DNA of 18,041 bases, from positions 1-18,041 of the forward strand of contig DATHII010000185.1 in the NCBI GenBank assembly GCA_035316885.1. The letters run 5' to 3'. The stretch is from DASRTE01 sp035316885 (GTDB lineage Bacteria > Actinomycetota > Actinomycetes > Jiangellales > Jiangellaceae). The notes under the pieces are model-generated. The model did not search any database, was not told the origin of the DNA, and worked only from the letters and a program-made list of their open reading frames with translations. Below are positions 13,097-18,041 of this stretch, one piece after another (positions within the stretch are counted from its first letter, which is position 1; every line of letters starts with the position of its first letter). The position numbers and the translations under genes were made by a program.

Positions 13097-14032
13097 TCAA
13101 CCGTCGTCCAGCGTCGCCTCGGCGCGCTCGAGCTTTGCCCGAGCGTCGTCGTACGCCTTCTGCACGTGGGCCATGCGGCGAGCCTCGACCTTGGCGCCTC
13201 GCTCGGCAGCGGTGAGCTCCTGGCGGACGGTCTCGACCTGCTCCTCCAGTTCGGCGAGTCGCTCGTTGAGCTCGTTGCAGCGCTGATCCGCGGCGCCGAG
13301 GGCGTTGTCCTGCTCGGCCAGATCACCGGTCAGCGCGTCGAGGGCATCGCGCGCCTCCGCCACGCGTTGCTCGGCCGCTTGGCGGCGTTCGCGGTCCTTC
13401 CGCTCGTCGCGATCGACGGCAGTGTCGTCCGCCTCCGCGTCGGCGGCATTGCGCCGACGGTCGGAGCGGGTTCGTCGGGATCCCGACGTACCGAGCTCGC
13501 CCGGCACGGCGGACAGCATCGAGCCGAACCCCGAGTACGAGGCCGGCCTGACCAACCTCCCGGAACGGAGCTCGTCTGCGACATCTGCGTCGGCCAGCGC
13601 GGCTGCCAGCGTCTCCTCCGCCTCCCGCGCCATGTTCGCCGTGACGTCGACCCCCTCGCCCGAACCGATCGCCCGCAGCCGGCGGAGCAGGCCCGCCTCG
13701 ATCTCGCGGCGTCGGACCGACAACTTCTGCAGGTCGGACCCGGACGCCCGGGCATGGGCACGGCGAAGGTCGTCACCGATCTCCAGGAGTTGCTCGACCG
13801 TGGCGCGCTGATCCCTCCACAGCAGGTTCAGCAGCCACGCGCTTTGCGTCGGACGGCGCAACCTGCCCAACTCGCGGGCCAGCGCCGGTCGGCCGGCTGC
13901 CCGGGCCTGGCTGATCTGCTCGTCACGGGCAGCGATGAACGCGTCCGGTCGCACCACGTAGAGCTCGTCGGCGATCACCTCGAGCTGCTGCGCCTGACTC
14001 GCCGAACCCTGATCCGAGCGCGACTGCGTCAT
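13097..14032 (-). CDS. Coiled-coil protein of unknown function
   Basis: This 311-aa protein is soluble and highly charged. The first 80 or so residues look like a folded helical domain: ADELYVVRPDAFIAARDEQI, an ARELGRLRRPTQSAWLLNLL segment, and further helices to about 170. This opening resembles one seen in uncharacterised actinobacterial proteins. A basic, polar low-complexity hinge (about 190-220, SRRTRSDRRRN) leads to a long coiled coil (about 215-305) with regular heptads of Ala/Leu/Glu/Arg. No enzymatic motif is present. ATG at 14032 is chosen; GTG at 14059 in the same frame would add nine residues. The promoter probably lies in the 185-base gap that holds a striking inverted repeat. 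A scaffold or nucleoid role is possible but unsupported. Confidence 0.75.
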   Translation of the reverse strand: MTQSRSDQGSASQAQQLEVIADELYVVRPDAFIAARDEQISQARAAGRPALARELGRLRRPTQSAWLLNLLWRDQRATVEQLLEIGDDLRRAHARASGSDLQKLSVRRREIEAGLLRRLRAIGSGEGVDVTANMAREAEETLAAALADADVADELRSGRLVRPASYSGFGSMLSAVPGELGTSGSRRTRSDRRRNAADAEADDTAVDRDERKDRERRQAAEQRVAEARDALDALTGDLAEQDNALGAADQRCNELNERLAELEEQVETVRQELTAAERGAKVEARRMAHVQKAYDDARAKLERAEATLDDG

Positions 14033-14095
14033 CCGACCATCTTCGCCGCCCCGCGCCACCGGGTCGAGAGGCCCGCGTCAGCGACGGCTCCCATG

Positions 14096-14141
14096 ATCAT
14101 GTCGACTTTGCTGCCGATAGTGGCCGCAAAGTCGACATGAT
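14096..14141. repeat. Perfect 16-bp inverted repeat around a partly paired 14-base loop
   Basis: ATCATGTCGACTTTGC (14096-14111) is exactly complementary to GCAAAGTCGACATGAT (14126-14141). The 14-base centre can pair further (GCCG with TGGC), leaving a four-base loop after one mismatch. Each arm contains the self-complementary GTCGAC. The element lies 64 bases upstream of the coiled-coil gene start and 77 bases past the protease stop. It is clearly more AT-rich than its surroundings. It may be a transcription terminator, an operator, or one copy of a dispersed repeat. One window cannot decide. Confidence 0.8.
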
Positions 14142-14175
14142 GACCGGCACGCGGAGAAACGGTCGTGCGACCCGC

Positions 14176-14208
14176 CCGGTGTGGGCGGAACGGGTCCGCC
14201 CACACCGG
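14176..14208 (-). terminator. Strong hairpin after the M36 protease gene
   Basis: CCGGTGTGGGCGGA (14176-14189) and TCCGCCCACACCGG (14195-14208) form a perfect 14-pair, GC-rich stem with a five-base loop. It begins nine bases past the protease stop codon on the minus strand, exactly where an intrinsic terminator is expected. No U-run follows, as is common for actinobacterial terminators. Confidence 0.75.
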
Positions 14209-14217
14209 AAGGAGTCG

Positions 14218-17142
14218 TTACTGGCCGAACACCTGGAACTCGGCCACCCGGACGTTGAGCGCCTGAGAGCTCGCCGTCGTGCAGTCGGTGTTCGCCCGCG
14301 GGTCGGCGTCCTGCTCACCCGCGTAGTCCGGCGCACCCGTGCACTGGTTGGTCAGCACCTCGAGACGAAGGTGCGTCGCAGTTGTGCGCGGGATGTCGAA
14401 GGACTTGATGACCAGCTCCGTCGAACGCGGTCGCGGCGCGATCGATGGGAAGGCGTCGGCCGGGCTGGTGAACACCCGGTCGAAGTCTCCGGCATCCGTG
14501 CAGTCGACCGTGCCCGTCGCCGTGCACGCCAGCACAGCGAACTGGCGAAGCGCCGAGACCCGGCCTTGGGCGCCCGGGTCAGGGTCGCCCGCAATCGGCG
14601 TGCGCAACTGCGCGCTCACCTGGACACGGCGCACCTGCTGGTTGCCGCCCGCCAGGTCCACGGTCACCTGCTTGCCGGCGACCGGGCTGCCGAGCGAGGC
14701 CCAGTTGGTCGCCTCGTCGTCGTCGATGACCCGAGCAAGGTTGACGCCGTCGCCCGTGACCGTGGCGCCGGCCGCGCTGGACGCCAGGTTGGGCCATACC
14801 TGCACCGCAAGGTCGCGTACCTGTTCGGCCTTGAGGCTGACGCCATTGACGCGGACGTGGCCGCCGCCGGGAACACGGACCAGGAAGTCGTAGTTCCCGG
14901 GCACAAGCTGCACCACGTCGGAGAGCGCCGTCGCGGGATCCGTGTCGGCAACCGGTACAGCCCGAGCCTGGTAGTGACCCACGAACAGCTGGGCACCCGG
15001 AAGGTTGGATCCGGCTCCGGACAGCTTGAACGTCACCGTTGCCTCGTTCGCGTGCGGCGAGGTGAAGCTCGGCACCGGGTTGGCGTCGGTGTGTCCGGCG
15101 CTGGACGCACCCTCGCCCAGACCGCGCTTGGCGAACGCGTTCCAGAGCAGGTCCTGGTTGGCGCCGCCGAAGCGGATCATGTCGGCCGCGAGCATGGCGT
15201 CCCGTGAGTCGACCATGCTGACCTGGCTGACGGCCATCAGCGGGAACGAGTCGAAGACCAGCTGGATCCAGCGCCGGTTGCCCGGGCAAGACGTCACCTG
15301 CGTGTCCCCGTTCGCGCACGACTTCTGCAGCGCGGCGTTTCCGGCGCCGTAGCGTCCGATCATCGCCTGCCGTATGTCGAAGTTCGTGGCGCTCCAGAGC
15401 TCGCCTGACGCGTGAACCTGCAGCCCGACGAAGTCGTAGTCGACGCTGCTGTAGTTCAGCGGGCTCTCGCTCATGTTGTAGTTACGGATGCCGGCGTGCG
15501 GATCGGAGGTGACGTACTCCCCGATCGTGAACGCGCGCTCGTTGGGTGGTGCGTAGCCGTGCTCGTTGAGGTACTCCATCGCCACCAGGTCCGACCAGCT
15601 CTCGCTCATGCCCTGAGGCGAGTTCACGCCGGAAGTCGGTCCGGCGATCATCCGGTTGGTGATCGCGTGGCCGTACTCGTGCGCGATCACGGACATGTCG
15701 AAGTCGCCGTCGACGCACGGCGAGTAGAACGCACCGGCGATCGGCTGCCAGAGGTACATGTTGGTGATCGGTGCGAGACCGTCCGGACCGGTGATCTGGT
15801 TGGCGTTGTCACGCGCCTGGAACCCTGGGGGACCACCGCTGACGCCACCGGCCTGAGCGTTACCGCGTTCCGGGTCGTTCTCAGCGCCGCCGAGGCCGAA
15901 GTTGTCGTCCTGCAGGTTGAACGTGGCCTCGGTAAAGCCGAGGTGGTACGACCAGTCGTGCATCCGGTTGTGCATGGCAAACAGGTTCGCCCGGGCTGCG
16001 TCGATGTCGTTGGCCTGCGGCGAGGTGAACGTGGTGTCGGGGTTGCAGGACTCCTCGAACCACTGGTTGGTCCAGTCGTATACGTAGTCACGGTTGGGCC
16101 GGGCAGTCGCCGGCTCGGTGCCCACGTTGAACGGGTCGTTGCTGAACCAGTTGTGAACCGACCTCGCGTTGTTTCCGAAGGTCGTGTTCGTCGAGGTACC
16201 CGTCGCGGGGTCGACGTCCCAGGCCAGCGGGGAGGCAGACGTCCCGACGACCTCGTCACATCCCGGACCGGGAAGGAAGCACCACCGGACCCGGGTGTCA
16301 GTCGAGGAATAGTCGAACGGCGGAGTGTTCGGGAAGACCTCCCACTCCGGGTTGTCCGCGGCGTAGTCGACGAGATCCTCGCGGACGAGGATGCTCCCAT
16401 CGCGGGCGTCCACGAACGTCGAGTACGCAACGGCCTCGTCGGCAGGGGCGCCAACCACGACGTGGTACGCAGCTCGTGGGCCGCGGTCGGGCGTCGGTAC
16501 CGCCACCAGGTCGGTGAGCGCCACCCTGGCGTTGTCGACTCCGGAGTCCGCCAAGGCGATCTGATTCGCCTCGGCTGCGGACAGTGTCGCTTCCGCCGGC
16601 GGCGCCGCATCGCGTGCGAGCGAAGAACTGACGTGCCAGACAGCACCGTCACGAACTCCGACGGAGAGCAGCCCGTCATGTCCGGCGGGGAGATCGCCGA
16701 AACGTTGCCGTAGCAGCACGGCGGCGCCCTCGCCCAGTGGTGCAACGCTTATCACCTCGAGCGCATCGGCGCCGCGCTCGGTCAGCCCCAGGACGTCGCG
16801 GTTGGCCGCTACGTAGGCCTCGGCGGCGGCAGCCGGGTCGGCGGGCAGCCCTTCGGCCAGCGGTTCGCCGGTCGAGCTCAGCACCGCCGGGGTGCCGAGG
16901 TCGTTCCAGCGGGCCCGGGCGTCGACTCCGGCGGCACGCGCCTGCTGGCGCGCCGACGGCGCGAGTCGGCCCTCGCGACTGTCCTTGTCCTTGACCTCGA
17001 TCGCGTCGCCCGGGAACGTTCCGGGATCTCCGGAACCCGAACCCTGTCCGGGCGCCGCGAGGCTGCCCGGTCCGAGTGCGAGGACGAGTGCCGCGGCGGT
17101 CGCCACGGTTGCCCACGCAGATGCACGGGATGGTGTGCGCAC
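14218..17142 (-). CDS. Secreted M36 (fungalysin-type) zinc metalloprotease
   Basis: This large (974 aa) extracellular endopeptidase begins with a signal peptide (residues 1-29, ending SLAAPG). An inhibitory propeptide with FTP/PepSY-like segments covers about 40-270. The catalytic domain (about 340-690) holds zinc site HEYGH (H488, E489, H492) and third ligand E514 in MSESWSD. Regions such as NARSVHNWFSNDPFNVG and NLFAMHNRMHDWSYHLGF (from about residue 380) are typical of M36. A discoidin-like (F5/8 type C) region from about 785 to the end (NLASSAAGATVTGDGVN, then NWASLGSPVAGKQVTVDLAGG) could bind carbohydrate or cell surfaces. Paired cysteines suit an exported protein. GTG 17142 is supported by GGAGGT (complement of 17151-17156) eight bases upstream. 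A TTGACG -35 candidate lies at 17204-17209 (minus). Long open frames on the opposite strand are shadows. Confidence 0.95.
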   Translation of the reverse strand: MRTPSRASAWATVATAAALVLALGPGSLAAPGQGSGSGDPGTFPGDAIEVKDKDSREGRLAPSARQQARAAGVDARARWNDLGTPAVLSSTGEPLAEGLPADPAAAAEAYVAANRDVLGLTERGADALEVISVAPLGEGAAVLLRQRFGDLPAGHDGLLSVGVRDGAVWHVSSSLARDAAPPAEATLSAAEANQIALADSGVDNARVALTDLVAVPTPDRGPRAAYHVVVGAPADEAVAYSTFVDARDGSILVREDLVDYAADNPEWEVFPNTPPFDYSSTDTRVRWCFLPGPGCDEVVGTSASPLAWDVDPATGTSTNTTFGNNARSVHNWFSNDPFNVGTEPATARPNRDYVYDWTNQWFEESCNPDTTFTSPQANDIDAARANLFAMHNRMHDWSYHLGFTEATFNLQDDNFGLGGAENDPERGNAQAGGVSGGPPGFQARDNANQITGPDGLAPITNMYLWQPIAGAFYSPCVDGDFDMSVIAHEYGHAITNRMIAGPTSGVNSPQGMSESWSDLVAMEYLNEHGYAPPNERAFTIGEYVTSDPHAGIRNYNMSESPLNYSSVDYDFVGLQVHASGELWSATNFDIRQAMIGRYGAGNAALQKSCANGDTQVTSCPGNRRWIQLVFDSFPLMAVSQVSMVDSRDAMLAADMIRFGGANQDLLWNAFAKRGLGEGASSAGHTDANPVPSFTSPHANEATVTFKLSGAGSNLPGAQLFVGHYQARAVPVADTDPATALSDVVQLVPGNYDFLVRVPGGGHVRVNGVSLKAEQVRDLAVQVWPNLASSAAGATVTGDGVNLARVIDDDEATNWASLGSPVAGKQVTVDLAGGNQQVRRVQVSAQLRTPIAGDPDPGAQGRVSALRQFAVLACTATGTVDCTDAGDFDRVFTSPADAFPSIAPRPRSTELVIKSFDIPRTTATHLRLEVLTNQCTGAPDYAGEQDADPRANTDCTTASSQALNVRVAEFQVFGQ

Positions 17143-17308
17143 GGTCCTTCACCTCCTCGACGGCTCCGTTGCCGTCGTGTGTCCTGCACCGAAGATTGCT
17201 CTACGTCAACGCAGTTGTGAAGCCCAAACGCGATCTTCTTCCGAGATCAGCGCGGCGGGCGCACCGCCTGGTCCATACACTGCGGAGGAGCCTGCGCAGC
17301 GGGAACCG

Positions 17309-18041
17309 TCAGTGGTGCACGCCCCCCGCCGCCAGGTGGATGAACACCGCACGCACCTCGTCGGCGGTCGTCAACGGGTCGACACTGCCCTCGACCGGCT
17401 CGAGAACACTCTCGAGCACCGCGGTCTCGGTTTCGGGACCGAACGTGATGATGGTGAGCTCGACGGGGCGCTCCGGATCCTGGGCGGCAACGAGTTCGGC
17501 GGCGAGCTGGTCGGCCGAGATCGAACCGGGGTCGTCCTCGTTGCGCCCGTCGGTGAAGACCACCACGTGGTTGGGCGTGCCCTCCCGGTGGCCGTCACGG
17601 GCCGTCAGGTACGCCGCGAGAGTCGAGTCGTAGAGACCCGTTCCAGTGTCGCTCACCGCGAGTACGTTCAGGGCGCTGTCGAGCCGCTGCCGCTGTGCGG
17701 CATCCAGCGGGCCCCGAGCCACCAACGTCCGATAATCGCGCGGCGGGTCCAGGAGGGAGCCGAACTCCCAGAGTGCGAACTCGGACTCGTCGGGCAGCAG
17801 GCCAGCGAGCTCACGGGTACCCTCGCCGACGATGTCGAGCAGCGGTGCCTCCGACCCGGGTGCCGGCGTCGACATCGAGCCGGACACGTCGATGACCACG
17901 AGCATGTCGGACCGGCGGTCCTCTGCGTACCACGCGGCGAAGACGTGGTCAGCGTTGTGCGCTCCGAGCACGTCGAACGGCGCCGCCGAGGCCTCGGGGA
18001 GGCGATCGGACGCTTCGGGGGGTGGGCCGCCATCCGGACGG
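17309..18041 (-). CDS. vWA-domain protein, C-terminal part (start beyond the right edge)
   Basis: The minus-strand frame is open from the right edge to the TGA at 17311-17309, giving about 243 visible residues. A Pro/Ala-rich linker leads into a von Willebrand factor A domain. MIDAS motif DVSGSM (fragment residues 51-56) is complete, with the distal elements TGTGLYDSTLAAYL and VVVFTDGRNEDD. The pattern PLDAAQRQRLDSAL before TGLYDS and PERPVELTIITFGPE after it match the vWA half of actinobacterial proteins that fuse an extracellular solute-binding-protein-like domain to vWA. The missing N-terminal part is therefore expected to be that domain plus a signal peptide, which is inference. GTG 17971 is inside the domain and is not the start. 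The M36 protease gene follows after 166 bases and has its own Shine-Dalgarno and possible promoter. Confidence 0.85.
   Translation of the reverse strand, partial: RPDGGPPPEASDRLPEASAAPFDVLGAHNADHVFAAWYAEDRRSDMLVVIDVSGSMSTPAPGSEAPLLDIVGEGTRELAGLLPDESEFALWEFGSLLDPPRDYRTLVARGPLDAAQRQRLDSALNVLAVSDTGTGLYDSTLAAYLTARDGHREGTPNHVVVFTDGRNEDDPGSISADQLAAELVAAQDPERPVELTIITFGPETETAVLESVLEPVEGSVDPLTTADEVRAVFIHLAAGGVHH

Noticed and set aside
15412..16713. A 433-codon plus-strand open frame inside the M36 protease gene
   Set aside because: It is the mirror of a protease region with clear family motifs on the other strand; Val/Arg-rich composition is typical of a shadow frame.
1..18041. CRISPR array, tRNA, rRNA, insertion sequence or phage attachment site
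   Set aside because: No regularly spaced repeats, tRNA-like cloverleaf sequence, transposase or integrase motif was found while reading both strands.

Overview
The window is a contiguous piece of a high-GC chromosome. Strong third-position G/C bias, frequent GTG starts, an F420-type (deazaflavin-dependent) oxidoreductase, a class F sortase, a DUF2277 protein and -10 elements placed for leaderless transcripts all point to an actinobacterium (Actinomycetota), probably a free-living soil-type lineage. The sequence alone does not fix the genus. No rRNA, tRNA, CRISPR array, transposase or phage gene is visible. Gene density is normal and no gene-free stretch exceeds about 250 bases.

Layout, left to right. 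(1) 1-3372, plus strand: the 3' four-fifths of a phosphoketolase gene, a small GlsB/YeaQ-type stress membrane protein behind a possible SigB-like promoter, and an AlkZ/YcaQ-like winged-helix protein that starts inside it. (2) 3334-4501: a rearrangement scar. The C-terminal part of an IclR-type regulator (minus) abuts, within about 10 bases, the complete C-terminal PEP-binding domain of PTS enzyme I (plus). One deletion through a divergent iclR/ptsI pair would explain both broken ends. (3) 4560-6247: a beta-propeller-like lipoprotein and a convergent, orphan MerB-like organomercurial lyase homologue. (4) 6440-8753: a cell-surface operon behind a perfect CRP/GlxR-like palindrome, encoding a one-TM protein, a secreted DUF4397 protein with a C-terminal membrane anchor, and a class F sortase. 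(5) 8818-11463: small single genes: DUF2277, an endonuclease/exonuclease/phosphatase-family hydrolase, a small membrane protein, a Ddn-like F420 oxidoreductase and an unknown conserved-looking protein. (6) 11643-12975: a metal-homeostasis operon in which a CzrA-like ArsR repressor overlaps its CDF efflux partner by ATGA, with a visible promoter and operator. (7) 13097-18041, all minus strand: a coiled-coil protein of unknown role, a large secreted M36 (fungalysin-type) metalloprotease, and the C-terminal vWA domain of a protein that runs off the right edge.

Two themes stand out. First, the iclR/ptsI scar leaves an uninterrupted 301-codon PEP-binding domain cut almost exactly at the enzyme I domain boundary, so it is either a recent relic or a stand-alone domain still in use. 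Second, several genes share the same start architecture, a TAnnnT-like -10 element 6-7 bases before the start codon with no Shine-Dalgarno. This predicts leaderless mRNAs and settles several start-codon choices (4560, 8818, 9949, 10902 minus, 10966, and 6247 minus). The sortase operon, M36 protease, lipoprotein and vWA protein together make this a region rich in exported proteins.
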